Shown: positions 41,562 to 50,058 of the stretch, one piece after another | Layout of the letters: each line of letters begins with the position of its first letter | How positions within the stretch are numbered: the first letter of the stretch is position 1 | The notes under the pieces: model-generated | Seen by the model: the letters and a program-made list of their open reading frames with translations, nothing else | Databases searched by the model: none | Told to the model about the DNA's origin: nothing | Made by a program: the position numbers and the translations under genes | Source of the DNA: Arthrobacter ruber | GTDB taxonomy: Bacteria > Actinomycetota > Actinomycetes > Actinomycetales > Micrococcaceae | NCBI RefSeq assembly: GCF_002954225.1 | Contig: NZ_PPTH01000013.1 | Span: 81,385 to 145,384 of the forward strand | Reading direction: 5' to 3' | DNA length: 64,000 bases

Positions 41562-42593
41562 ATGGCACTGCAGGAATCCCGTGGTGAGCAGCTCATGATC
41601 GAACTGCAGGCTCGCGATGCCTGGAACCAGCGTGATTACGTGAGCGCTCAGCAGTTGGCAGAACGAGCCGCAAGCGTCGCTGCAGCCTCCGATGATGAGG
41701 CCGGTTGGTGGAATGCCACGTTCCTTGTATCGGAAGCTCTGCGGAAGCAGGGGCGTATGCAACAGTCCAAGGAAATCGCCGAGCAACTCGAGATCCACCC
41801 GCTGACGCGTGAGTCACCAGCGTTGAGCGCCAGAGCCGCAACCCTGATGTCCTTCGCACTGCAGGGCACTGGCAATCTCGCCCAAGCAGTCACCGCTGCG
41901 CGTGCAGGCGTAAGGTCCGCCCAGGAGGCACCCGGGCAGAAAAGTATCCAGATAGAAGCGCAGAACGCTCTGATCGCCGCCCTCGCCGACAGTGATCGAC
42001 TCGAGGAAGCCTGGAACGAGTGTCAAATCTTGGCCGAGCTCCTGTCGATGGAACCGCCTACCCAGACCACTGGACTTGGTCATTGGGCAATCGGCAATGT
42101 CGCATTCCTCCTCGGGCACATCGGCGAAGGTGTCTCCTATCATCAACTCGCTGCGAAACACCTGTCACCTACGAACGATCTGGACCTGTGGGCGCGATTC
42201 AACCGTGCATCGGCGTCGCTGCGGCTGACGGCGAACGTAATCGAACCCGAGACGCTCGAGTGCATTGAGCGTGCAGAACTCGCAAGCTCCATCGTGGGTG
42301 GCACCGAGCGTGACCGCCTCGAGTTGAGGCTGACACGGGCGCAATGGCTGGTTCTGACGGGGCAGTTCGAGGCGGCGATCGAGCAGTTCGGAGATGTCAT
42401 CGCGCACAAGCACCTGCTCGCGACACATACCGCGGCTGAAGCGCACTTCTTCCTTGGACGCGCCCTCTCAGGACAGGGGCGGGACAGCGAGGCACGGGAC
42501 AACCTCGAAGCGAGCGAGGATCTCTTCCTGCAGTCCGGGGCCCAGGAGAGGGCTGCGGTGGCAAGGTCACTGATGGACGGTATCGGTACCTGA
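41562..42593 (+). CDS. TPR-like all-helical protein, candidate peptide receptor
   Basis: A 343-residue soluble protein that is a stack of helix pairs with TPR character: ARDAWNQRDYVSAQQLAERA, AALADSDRLEEAWNECQILA, AQWLVLTGQFEAAIEQFGDV and HFFLGRALSGQGRDSEARDN. Eight such pairs fill nearly the whole chain, with no HTH, kinase or membrane segment. This matches the receptor half of Rap-type RRNPP systems. ATG 41562 has AAAGG 6 nt upstream. GC content of its DNA is lower than the surroundings: a 60-base row at 42001 has 34 G/C and the row at 41401 in the gap has 31, so the unit may have been acquired. No close family can be named; receptor function is inferred. Confidence 0.8.
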   Translation: MALQESRGEQLMIELQARDAWNQRDYVSAQQLAERAASVAAASDDEAGWWNATFLVSEALRKQGRMQQSKEIAEQLEIHPLTRESPALSARAATLMSFALQGTGNLAQAVTAARAGVRSAQEAPGQKSIQIEAQNALIAALADSDRLEEAWNECQILAELLSMEPPTQTTGLGHWAIGNVAFLLGHIGEGVSYHQLAAKHLSPTNDLDLWARFNRASASLRLTANVIEPETLECIERAELASSIVGGTERDRLELRLTRAQWLVLTGQFEAAIEQFGDVIAHKHLLATHTAAEAHFFLGRALSGQGRDSEARDNLEASEDLFLQSGAQERAAVARSLMDGIGT

Positions 42594-43061
42594 GCGCCGA
42601 CCCGTTGGGCTCTGTTGTCAAGCGGAATTCCTCGGGTTCCGTACCGCATCCCCGCTCCGCCGATCCGGCGTAGCTTCTTGCGTAGGCCCCGATCGGCTTG
42701 GGCGTTTTCCCCCATTACTCCCACCCCGGTCGGGGCTCCTTCATGCCTGCCGCTCCCATCAGCGCATGCCCTGCCGGCCGCCCCCTCGCGCCGCCACGGA
42801 AGTGGCCGGGCGCAGTGCTAATCTTTCCCCGTCGGCGGTAGCAGGGTCCGTGCAGAACGATCCACCGCTCGACCACGTGATGGTCGACCCGTCGACGCGT
42901 CCTCAACCACTTCTTCGACGGCGGCAGCCTGGGGGTAGCGCCATGACAACGGCTTCCGACCGTACAGCGGACCGAGGGGCACCGGCACTCCCCCGGCATC
43001 CGTTTGTCGCCGCACCGCTCGGCGCGCAGGCGGCAGCGGCCCGGAATGTACGCTGGGACCG
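42594..43061 (+). other. Gene-poor region between TPR gene and GGDEF gene
   Basis: About 470 bases. I see no credible gene; the ORFs of 94-99 residues on both strands have no ribosome site and arginine/proline-rich junk composition. An imperfect hairpin lies at 42686-42736 (arms GCCCCGATCGG and CCGGTCGGGGC, one mismatch, 29-nt loop) and may end the TPR transcript. Confidence 0.5.
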
Positions 43062-43062
43062 A
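43049..43062 (+). promoter_or_regulatory. Leaderless -10 promoter of GGDEF-EAL gene
   Basis: TACGCT at 43049-43054, GGGACCG, then ATG at 43062. Confidence 0.5.
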
Positions 43063-44633
43063 TGAGCGCCCACAAGGACCCGCGGCTCGCGATGCTCGTC
43101 GAGAGCATCGTCCGGTTGTCGCGCGGCGAACTCAGCAGTCGGATCGAACCCTCGAGCGCGAGGGATGAGGTCGACGCCGTCATCACCGGTGTGAATCTCC
43201 TCGCCGAGGAGCTCGAGCAGGTGTACGAGCAGTTCGAGAAACGCGTCGAAAGTCGCACCGCCATGCTCCGCCAGGCGCACCTGGACATGATGAAGATGGC
43301 GATGTCCGACGCCCTCACGGGCCTCGCGAACCGCGTAGCGCTGATGGACGCCATCGAGGAGGCCCTCAACCAGGCCTCGGCCGGATCGCCGCCTCCCGCC
43401 CTCCTGTTGCTCGATCTCGACAGCTTCAAGAACGTCAACGACCGCTTCGGCCACGACGCCGGTGACCGCGTCCTGCAGGAGGTGGCGTCCCGGCTCAACA
43501 GCGTCGTCCGCGAGAGCGACCTCGTGGCCCGGCTCGGCGGTGACGAGTTCGCGATCCTGCTGCCCGGCGCGAGCATGGACAGCGCGATGCACGTGGCACG
43601 TCGGGCCCTGGAGGCACTCGACGCGCACATCCGCCTGGACTCGCTCTACGTCCACGCGCGCGCCAGCATCGGCGTCCGCCTCGGTACCACCGGCCAGTCC
43701 GCCGAGGAACTCCTGCTCGACGCCGATACCGCCATGTATGCGGCCAAGCGCGAGGGTCGCAGCATCATCAAGGTCTTCGAGCCCGTGATGCTTTACTCGC
43801 GGCAGCTGCGCAGCCAGATGGCCACCGAGCTGCGCGGCGCCATCAGTTCGGACGAACTCGTGCTGCACTACCAGCCGGTGGTGGAGCTCGCCACCAACCG
43901 GATCCTCGGTGTGGAGGTCCTGGTGCGGTGGCAGCATCCCCTGCGCGGGCTGATCCCGCCGGACACCTTCATCCCCCTCGCCGAGGAGATCGGCGTCATC
44001 CATGACCTGGACCGCTGGGTGATGTCCCGCTCGCTGCGTCAGCTGGCCCAGTGGCGCCGGGACATCGCGCTCGACGAGGACTTCCAGTTGAGAGTCAACC
44101 TCTCCGCGGTCGAGCTCAAGCAGCTCGACCTGGTGGACCACATCCGCGGCCTGCTACGCGAACTCGACCTCCCGGCGCGCGCCCTCGTGGTGGAGATCAC
44201 CGAGACGGCGATCGTGACGCGCGGCGAGGTGGAGATGTACTCGCTCCTGAGCCTGAAGCAGCTCGGCGTGGGGATCGAGATCGACGACTTCGGGACGGGA
44301 TACTCCTCCATCAGCTACCTGCGGGAGCTGCCCGTCAGCATGGTCAAGGTGGACCGCTCGCTGCTCGTGGAGCTCAACTCGAGGGCCGGGCAGCTGGAGT
44401 TCGTCGCCGCGATCCTGCAGCTCATCCGGGCCGCCGGGCTCGAGGCAGTGTTCGAGGGCATCGAGACGGCCGAACAGGCGAGTCAGTTGAGGGACCTCGG
44501 TTGCGCCAGCGGCCAGGGGTACTACTTCAGCCGCCCCCTGCCGGCCGACGAGACGGCGGCGCTCCTGACCGCGACCCGCTTCCTGCAGGTCGGTGACGGC
44601 GTCGAGGGCGCGCAGCGGGCGTCCTCCCGCTGA
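43062..44633 (+). CDS. GGDEF-EAL cyclic-di-GMP protein
   Basis: A 523-residue soluble protein. Residues ~1-65 are a helical, HAMP-like signalling helix with no membrane segment. The GGDEF domain follows: MSDALTGLANR, LDLDSFKNVND, and the complete active motif RLGGDEF at about 155-162. The EAL domain starts near 255: its signature reads EVLVRW (EVL for EAL), RVNLSAVEL, EITETA and the loop 6 DDFGTGYSS (about 407-415) and VKVDRS are intact. Both synthesis and breakdown of c-di-GMP look possible; the EVL change is common in active enzymes. The gene has a leaderless start. No sensor domain means regulation is through the helix or protein partners. Confidence 0.93.
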   Translation: MSAHKDPRLAMLVESIVRLSRGELSSRIEPSSARDEVDAVITGVNLLAEELEQVYEQFEKRVESRTAMLRQAHLDMMKMAMSDALTGLANRVALMDAIEEALNQASAGSPPPALLLLDLDSFKNVNDRFGHDAGDRVLQEVASRLNSVVRESDLVARLGGDEFAILLPGASMDSAMHVARRALEALDAHIRLDSLYVHARASIGVRLGTTGQSAEELLLDADTAMYAAKREGRSIIKVFEPVMLYSRQLRSQMATELRGAISSDELVLHYQPVVELATNRILGVEVLVRWQHPLRGLIPPDTFIPLAEEIGVIHDLDRWVMSRSLRQLAQWRRDIALDEDFQLRVNLSAVELKQLDLVDHIRGLLRELDLPARALVVEITETAIVTRGEVEMYSLLSLKQLGVGIEIDDFGTGYSSISYLRELPVSMVKVDRSLLVELNSRAGQLEFVAAILQLIRAAGLEAVFEGIETAEQASQLRDLGCASGQGYYFSRPLPADETAALLTATRFLQVGDGVEGAQRASSR

Positions 44634-44649
44634 CCCGGCCCGGGAACGG

Positions 44650-44697
44650 CGACGGCGCCCGTTCCCACCCCTGCAGGGGCGGTGGCGGGCGCCGTCG
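44650..44697. terminator. Bidirectional terminator between GGDEF gene and ilvE
   Basis: CGACGGCGCCCG and its exact complement, 12 bp, enclosing an inner CCCCTGCAGGGG hairpin. It serves both converging genes. Confidence 0.75.
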
Positions 44698-44708
44698 GGG
44701 GACGGAAC

Positions 44709-45815
44709 TCAGACCAGGCGCGTCAGCCAGCCGTGCGTGTCCTCCTCGACGCCGGTCTGGATACCCAGCAGCTGGCTCCGGATCGACATGGTGACCTCCC
44801 CCGCCGCGGAGTCGGCGGCTCCGATGTACTCGTCGCCGTCGCGCAAGCGGCCGATCGGGGTGATGACGGCAGCCGTGCCGCACGCGAACACCTCCGTGAT
44901 GTCGCCGGAGGCGACGCCGTCTCGCCATTCGTCGAGCGTGATCTTGCGCTCCACGACGTCCAGGCCGCGGTCGCGTCCGAGCTGGATGACCGAGGACCGC
45001 GTCACGCCCTCGAGGATCGTGCCCGAGAGGGCGGGGGTCACGAGGGAGCCGTCACGGAAGACGAAGAACACGTTCATGCCGCCGAGCTCCTCGACGGCAT
45101 TGTCGTTGAACTGGTCGAGGAAGAGCACCTGCTTGCAGCCGTGGGCCTCGGCCTCCAGCTGGGCGGCGAGCGACGAGGCGTAGTTGCCGCCGGCCTTGGC
45201 GGCCCCTGTGCCGCCACGTCCTGCCCTCGCGTAGTTGCGGGACACCCAGATGTCCACGGGCTTCACCTCACCGCCGAAGTAGTTGCCCGCAGGGGACGCG
45301 ATGACGCGGTAGGACACCTCGCGGGCAGGCCGCACGCCGAGGAACGCCTCGGTGGCGATCATGAAGGGCCGCAGGTAGAGGCTCTCGCCGTCACCGGACG
45401 GGATCCAGTCCTGATCCGCGGCGACGAGCTGGCGCAGCGACTCGAGGAACAGTTCCTCGGGCAGCTGGGGCAGGGCGAGGCGGACGGCGGACCGGTTGAG
45501 GCGGGCAGCGTTGGCATCGGCGCGGAACGTCCACACCGAGCCGTCGGCGTGGCGGTAGGCCTTCATGCCCTCGAAGATCTCCTGGCCGTAGTGCAGGACG
45601 GCGGCCGCGGGATCGAGGGCGATGGGCCCGTAGGGCTCGAGGCGGGCGCTGTGCCAGCCCCCGACCCCGGACTCGTCCACGCGGAAGTCGACGATCGCGG
45701 TGTGGTCGGTGAAGAAGTTGCCGAAGCCGGGATCCGCCAGGACCGCCTCCCGCTCCTCGACCGGCATGCGCCGCTCCGACAGGTGCTGGGCGAACTGGGT
45801 TTCGGTGGCTGTCAT
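44709..45815 (-). CDS. ilvE: Branched-chain amino acid aminotransferase
   Basis: PLP-dependent enzyme for the last step of valine, leucine and isoleucine synthesis. 368 residues, fold-type IV. Visible: YGQEIFEGMKAYRHADG, FRADANAARLNRSA, LYLRPFMIATE, the PLP-lysine loop GAAKAGGNYASS, FLDQFNDNAVEELGGMNVFFVF and the C-terminal EVFACGTAAVITPIG. ATG 45815 has GGAGGAACC in front. It is cotranscribed or closely follows leuB (97 bp), with an AT-rich pocket and a GGTTA/TAACC inverted repeat between them. Confidence 0.96.
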   Translation of the reverse strand: MTATETQFAQHLSERRMPVEEREAVLADPGFGNFFTDHTAIVDFRVDESGVGGWHSARLEPYGPIALDPAAAVLHYGQEIFEGMKAYRHADGSVWTFRADANAARLNRSAVRLALPQLPEELFLESLRQLVAADQDWIPSGDGESLYLRPFMIATEAFLGVRPAREVSYRVIASPAGNYFGGEVKPVDIWVSRNYARAGRGGTGAAKAGGNYASSLAAQLEAEAHGCKQVLFLDQFNDNAVEELGGMNVFFVFRDGSLVTPALSGTILEGVTRSSVIQLGRDRGLDVVERKITLDEWRDGVASGDITEVFACGTAAVITPIGRLRDGDEYIGAADSAAGEVTMSIRSQLLGIQTGVEEDTHGWLTRLV

Positions 45816-45891
45816 GGTTCCTCCGCGCTGGAACGGACTGCACGCGCGGCGCGGCCGCCGTCGTCCGTCGGTGGTCAGTGCTCCGGCACTG

Positions 45892-45909
45892 GGTTAATGA
45901 TGTGTAACC
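45892..45909. promoter_or_regulatory. Inverted repeat in the leuB-ilvE gap
   Basis: GGTTA, 8-bp AT-rich spacer, TAACC, in an AT-rich pocket that stands out against this genome. A regulatory site or promoter for ilvE is possible. Confidence 0.3.
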
Positions 45910-45912
45910 ACC

Positions 45913-46965
45913 TTAGGACACGGCAGCGGCAATGGCATCGCCGACGGCGGCCGTGCTGCGGGCTCCCGTCCTGGACGCGATGTCCGCCTCGACGGCCTGC
46001 TCGATCCGAACCGCGGGCGCGTCGAGACCGAGATGGTGGAGCAGGAGCGCCGCCGAGAGGATCGCGGCCGTGGGGTCGGCGATCTGCCGGCCCGCGATGT
46101 CCGGCGCCGAGCCGTGGACGGGCTCGAACATGGACGGGGCGGTGCGGTCCATGTTGAGGTTCGCGGACGCGGCGAGCCCGATGCCCCCCGAGACCGCTGC
46201 GGCGAGATCGGTCACGATGTCGCCGAACAGGTTGTCGGTGACGATCACGTCGAAGCGCGCCGGATCGGTGACGAGGAAGATCATCGCCGCGTCCACGTGC
46301 AGGTAGTCGTGCTCCACCTCGGGGAACTCGACGGCGACGGCCTCGACGATGCGCTTCCACAGGTGGCCGGCATGGACGAGGACGTTGTGCTTGTGCACGA
46401 GGGTCAGCTTCCTGCGGCGTCCCGCAGCTCGTGCGAAGGCGTCGCGCACCACGCGCTCCACGCCGTGCGCCGTGTTCAGCGAAACCTCGGTGGCCACCTC
46501 GTGCACCGTCCCGCCGCGAAGCGTCCCGCCGTTGCCCGTGTACGGACCCTCGGTCCCTTCACGGACGACGACGAAGTCGACGGCGCCCGGGTCGGCGAGC
46601 GGACTGGTGACGCCGGGGAACAGCCGGGTGGGACGCAGGTTCACGTAATGGTCCAGCGAGAAGCGGAGCTTGAGCAGGAACTCCCGCTCGATCAGGCCCG
46701 ACGGGACGAGGGTGTCCCCCGGCGCGGCGCCCACCGCGCCGAAGAGGATGGCGTCGTGGCTCCGCAGGCGCTCCAGGGTCGCATCGGGCAGGGTCTCCCC
46801 CGTGGCGAGCCAGTGCTCGGCGCCGAGTTCGTACTCCGTCAGCGCGACGTCGACGTCGGTGCCCACGGCCGCCAACAGCACCTTCACCGCCTCTGCTGTC
46901 ACTTCCGGGCCGATCCCGTCTCCGGGGATGACGGCCAGATCGATGCGGTGCGGTGCGTCAGTCAT
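45913..46965 (-). CDS. leuB: 3-isopropylmalate dehydrogenase
   Basis: Oxidises 3-isopropylmalate with NAD in leucine synthesis. 350 residues. The actinobacterial-type start ([22 protein letters not shown]), [44 protein letters not shown], the metal-binding [14 protein letters not shown] and the NAD site [12 protein letters not shown] are all present. The ATG at 46965 has TACGCT then GGGACC in front; the extended frame to 47127 is only upstream sequence. Divergent from the histidine kinase gene. Confidence 0.96.
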   Translation of the reverse strand: MTDAPHRIDLAVIPGDGIGPEVTAEAVKVLLAAVGTDVDVALTEYELGAEHWLATGETLPDATLERLRSHDAILFGAVGAAPGDTLVPSGLIEREFLLKLRFSLDHYVNLRPTRLFPGVTSPLADPGAVDFVVVREGTEGPYTGNGGTLRGGTVHEVATEVSLNTAHGVERVVRDAFARAAGRRRKLTLVHKHNVLVHAGHLWKRIVEAVAVEFPEVEHDYLHVDAAMIFLVTDPARFDVIVTDNLFGDIVTDLAAAVSGGIGLAASANLNMDRTAPSMFEPVHGSAPDIAGRQIADPTAAILSAALLLHHLGLDAPAVRIEQAVEADIASRTGARSTAAVGDAIAAAVS

Positions 46966-46977
46966 GGTCCCAGCGTA
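46965..46977 (-). promoter_or_regulatory. Leaderless -10 promoter of leuB
   Basis: TACGCT at 46972-46977, GGGACC, ATG. Same box and spacer as the GGDEF gene. Confidence 0.5.
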
Positions 46978-47061
46978 GGAAGGCACCTTCTCCCGCGACA
47001 ATCGGTCCGCAGGCTGAGACAGCTCCACCCGCGGTCGGATGTGCGGCGGCAGCGGCCCACC

Positions 47062-47076
47062 TAGAGTTGGTTGCCA
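47062..47076 (+). promoter_or_regulatory. Leaderless -10 promoter of the histidine kinase
   Basis: TAGAGT at 47062-47067, 8 nt, ATG 47076. Confidence 0.4.
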
Positions 47077-48275
47077 TGGACATCCACCTGCGACTCGCGC
47101 GCTGGGTACGCGCACACCCGGGGACACTGGACACCTGCCTCGCGCTGGCGATCTTCGTGTTCCTGGTCCTGCCCTTCGCCGGCGCCAGCGGGTACGGCGT
47201 CGTCGTCGCGGTGTCCGTGGCCCTGCTGGTGCCCCTCGCGTGGCGCCGCTCGCACGTGCTCCTCTCGGCCGGGATCATCGCCGGCATCTCCGTCCTGCAG
47301 CTCGTCCTCGGCGTGGACCCGGTCCCGGCGCAGTTCGTCGTGCTCATCACGCTCTACACGCTCGCCGCCTACGCCCCGCGGTGGGCCAGCATCGGTGGCC
47401 TGGGGCTCACGGTCCTCGCCGCCGCCGTCGGCCCCGCGCGCTACGGAGACCTGCTCGGCCTCGGCGGGGACCAGTTCGTGCTGAGCACCATCCCGCTGTT
47501 CCTGGTCCTGGTCTTCTTCATCGAGGCCCTCGTGCTCCTCGCCTGGACGATGGGTGACCTCGCCCGGTCCCGGCGCCGCACCTATCAGGCACTGGAGGAC
47601 AGGACGCGGCGGCTGGAGGTGGAGCGGCAACAGGAGCGCGACCTCGCGGCCGCGGACGAACGCAGCCACATAGCCCGGGAGATGCACGACATCGTGGCGC
47701 ACTCCCTCTCGGTCATCATCACGCAGGCCGACGGCGCACGGTACGCGAGCGCCCAGGCGCCCGAGCTCGCGGTGCAGACACTCGGCACCATCGCCGACAC
47801 GGGACGGGGATCGCTGCGCGAGATGCGGCGGCTGCTCGGTGTCCTGCGCGGCGACGAGACCGCTTCCACGCGGCCGCTGCCCACGCTGGACGACGTCGAC
47901 TCCCTCATCCAGTCGGTCCGGCGATCCGGCGTCCGGGTGGCGTGCCGCCGCAACGGTAAGCCCCGGAGGCCGCTCCCGCTCGGCGCCGAGCTGACCGCCT
48001 ACCGGGTGGTGCAGGAGTCGCTCACCAACGTGCTCAAGCATGCGGGGGCGAACACGAGCGCCGAGGTGGAGCTCGGGTACGGCCCCCGCGGGCTGACCGT
48101 CACGGTCGACGACGACGGCCGCGGGGCCGCGCCCGATCCCTCCACGGCGGGCGCCGGCCAGGGGATCACCGGGATGACCGAGCGGGTGCGCCTGTACGAC
48201 GGCACCGTGTCCGCGGGGCCGCGCACGGGCGGCGGCTATCGTGTGGAGGCATTCATCCCCTACACGCAGGCCTAG
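47076..48275 (+). CDS. Sensor histidine kinase, NarL/DesK type
   Basis: A 399-residue membrane sensor. Four to five hydrophobic helices fill residues 15-165 with no large outer loop, then a coiled coil ([19 protein letters not shown]) and the HisKA_3 motif [13 protein letters not shown] with His around 205. The HATPase has [17 protein letters not shown] and [10 protein letters not shown] and [11 protein letters not shown]. The kinase belongs to the short intramembrane-sensing group often next to ABC exporters. The response regulator gene follows after 45 bp and an ABC transporter after that, as in drug/peptide-response modules. Confidence 0.92.
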   Translation: MDIHLRLARWVRAHPGTLDTCLALAIFVFLVLPFAGASGYGVVVAVSVALLVPLAWRRSHVLLSAGIIAGISVLQLVLGVDPVPAQFVVLITLYTLAAYAPRWASIGGLGLTVLAAAVGPARYGDLLGLGGDQFVLSTIPLFLVLVFFIEALVLLAWTMGDLARSRRRTYQALEDRTRRLEVERQQERDLAAADERSHIAREMHDIVAHSLSVIITQADGARYASAQAPELAVQTLGTIADTGRGSLREMRRLLGVLRGDETASTRPLPTLDDVDSLIQSVRRSGVRVACRRNGKPRRPLPLGAELTAYRVVQESLTNVLKHAGANTSAEVELGYGPRGLTVTVDDDGRGAAPDPSTAGAGQGITGMTERVRLYDGTVSAGPRTGGGYRVEAFIPYTQA

Positions 48276-48320
48276 GCTTGTGGCGGCACCCGGGAGACGC
48301 GTGAGCGGCGCAGCGCGAGG

Positions 48321-49133
48321 ATGACAGGTATGCACCAGCACCAGGCGAGACCAGGAGAACAGGACCCCGTGGAGAGCACCAGCAGTACCACCAGCAGCAC
48401 CGCGCCGGCCGACACGGGCAGCGAGCCGGCACGCGGCGGGGACACCGGGCCGATCCGCGTCGCGATCGTCGACGACCAGCACCTCGTGCGCAGCGGATTC
48501 GCGATGCTCATCAACTCCCAGGCCGACCTCACGGTGGTCAGCGAGGCGGCCAACGGCGAGCAGGCGGTCCGGGCGCTCGCCGCCACGCGCGCCGACGTCG
48601 TGCTGATGGACGTGCGCATGCCGGGTATGGACGGCATCGAGGCGACCCGCCGTATCCTCGCCGGCCAGGCGGCAGCAGGCGGTGCGGCGGCCGGGCCACG
48701 GATCGTGGTGCTGACGACCTTCGACCTCGACGAGTACGCGCTGTCCGCGATCCACGCCGGGGCGAGCGGATTCCTGCTGAAGGATGCGCCGCCGGAGGAG
48801 CTGCTGGAGGCCATCCGCACGGTGCATCGCGGTGACGCCGTGATCGCGCCCTCCACCACGCGGCGCCTGCTGGACCATGTGGCCCCGATGCTGCGCCAGG
48901 CATCGCCCGCTCAGGACGCCCAGGCCGCCGCGGTGGCCCGCCTGACCGCCCGCGAGCGCGAGGTGTTCGAACTCATCGCCCAGGGGCTGTCCAACCCGGA
49001 GATCGCGTCGAAGCTGTTCCTGTCCGAGGCGACCGTGAAGACACACGTGGGGCACATCCTCGCGAAGCTCGGGGCGCGCGACCGCGTACAGGCCGTCGTC
49101 CTCGCCTACGCGACGGGCATCGTGCGGCCCTGA
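48321..49133 (+). CDS. LuxR/NarL-type response regulator
   Basis: A 270-residue regulator. After a ~45-residue Ser/Thr-rich N-terminal extension, the receiver domain begins IRVAIVDDQHLVR, with phosphorylated Asp97 in VVLMDVRMPG and Lys in GFLLKDAPPEEL. The C-terminal DNA-binding HTH is LTAREREVFELIAQGLSNPEIASKLFLSEATVKTHVG (LuxR type). The ATG could be 48321 or 48330. The partner of the upstream kinase, it probably controls the ABC exporter downstream. Confidence 0.92.
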   Translation: MTGMHQHQARPGEQDPVESTSSTTSSTAPADTGSEPARGGDTGPIRVAIVDDQHLVRSGFAMLINSQADLTVVSEAANGEQAVRALAATRADVVLMDVRMPGMDGIEATRRILAGQAAAGGAAAGPRIVVLTTFDLDEYALSAIHAGASGFLLKDAPPEELLEAIRTVHRGDAVIAPSTTRRLLDHVAPMLRQASPAQDAQAAAVARLTAREREVFELIAQGLSNPEIASKLFLSEATVKTHVGHILAKLGARDRVQAVVLAYATGIVRP

Positions 49134-49259
49134 CGACAGGCCGGCCCGTACCCGGGACCAGCCGGTCGTAGGCTGCGGTGCTCCTGCTCATCCCCCGGGA
49201 TGAGAGATGCGGCGGGAAACCCCGGCCCGCGCGCCGATCCGGACGCCCGCTTCCCTCCA

Positions 49260-49272
49260 TAGCGTGGGAGCA
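49260..49272 (+). promoter_or_regulatory. Leaderless -10 promoter of the ABC exporter operon
   Basis: TAGCGT at 49260-49265, GGGAGC, ATG 49272. Same spacer as the DUF3515 gene. Confidence 0.45.
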
Positions 49273-50057
49273 TGACAACGTCCACGAATCGTCCTGCCGG
49301 CATGCCCGGCGCCCTCCCCGTGTCCTCCACCCCGGACGGCGCCGTCAGCGCCCGGGGCGTGTCCAAGAGCTACGGCCGCGGTGAGACCGCCGTCCACGCG
49401 CTCCGCGGCGTCTCCCTCGACTTCGAGCGGCAGCGCTTCACGGCGATCATGGGCCCGTCCGGGTCCGGCAAATCGACCCTCATGCACTGCCTCGCGGGGC
49501 TCGACAGCATCGACGCCGGCCGGCTCTGGATCGGCGCGACCGAGATCACCGCACTGCCCGACGCCGACCTCACCCGCCTCCGCCGCGACCGCGTGGGCTT
49601 CGTCTTCCAGGCCTTCAACCTCGTTCCCACCCTCACCGCCGAGCAGAACATCACCCTGCCGGTCGCGCTCGCCGGCGGCACCGTGGACACCGCCTGGCTG
49701 CAGCAGATCTCGTCCTCCCTCGGGCTGACCGACAGGCTGACCCACCGCCCGCACGAGCTCTCCGGCGGCCAGCAGCAGCGCGTCGCCGTCGCCCGCGCCC
49801 TGCTCACCCGGCCCGACGTCATCTTCGGGGACGAACCCACCGGCAACCTCGACTCCGCGACGGGCGCCGAAGTGCTCTCCCTGCTCCGGCGCAGCTGCCG
49901 CGAGATGGGCCAGAGCATCATCATGGTGACGCACGATCCCGTGGCGGCGTCCTATGCCGACCGCGTGGTCCTCATGAACGACGGCGTGCTGGTCGGCGAG
50001 CTCGAGCAGTCCACGCCGGACGCCATCTCGAGCGCCCTCGCGCAGCTGGGAGCCTGA
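49272..50057 (+). CDS. ABC exporter ATP-binding protein (MacB/LolD type)
   Basis: A 261-residue ATPase. Walker [10 protein letters not shown] (about 59-67), Q-loop [13 protein letters not shown], signature ELSGGQQQR, Walker [15 protein letters not shown]-loop VTHDPVAAS. This is the LolD/MacB-type ATPase which powers mechanotransmission rather than classical pumping. The stop is followed after one base by the GTG of the permease, so they are coupled. With the permease it likely exports an antimicrobial peptide, antibiotic or lipoprotein. Confidence 0.93.
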   Translation: MTTSTNRPAGMPGALPVSSTPDGAVSARGVSKSYGRGETAVHALRGVSLDFERQRFTAIMGPSGSGKSTLMHCLAGLDSIDAGRLWIGATEITALPDADLTRLRRDRVGFVFQAFNLVPTLTAEQNITLPVALAGGTVDTAWLQQISSSLGLTDRLTHRPHELSGGQQQRVAVARALLTRPDVIFGDEPTGNLDSATGAEVLSLLRRSCREMGQSIIMVTHDPVAASYADRVVLMNDGVLVGELEQSTPDAISSALAQLGA

Positions 50058-50058
50058 C

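Noticed and set aside
42608..42622. GGGCTCTGTTGTCAA resembles the terminal repeat of IS6-type elements.
   Set aside because: Only one short match, no partner end, no transposase and no target duplication.
42766..43065. 99-residue ORF upstream of the GGDEF gene.
   Set aside because: No ribosome site, junk composition, overlaps the -10 box and start of the next gene.
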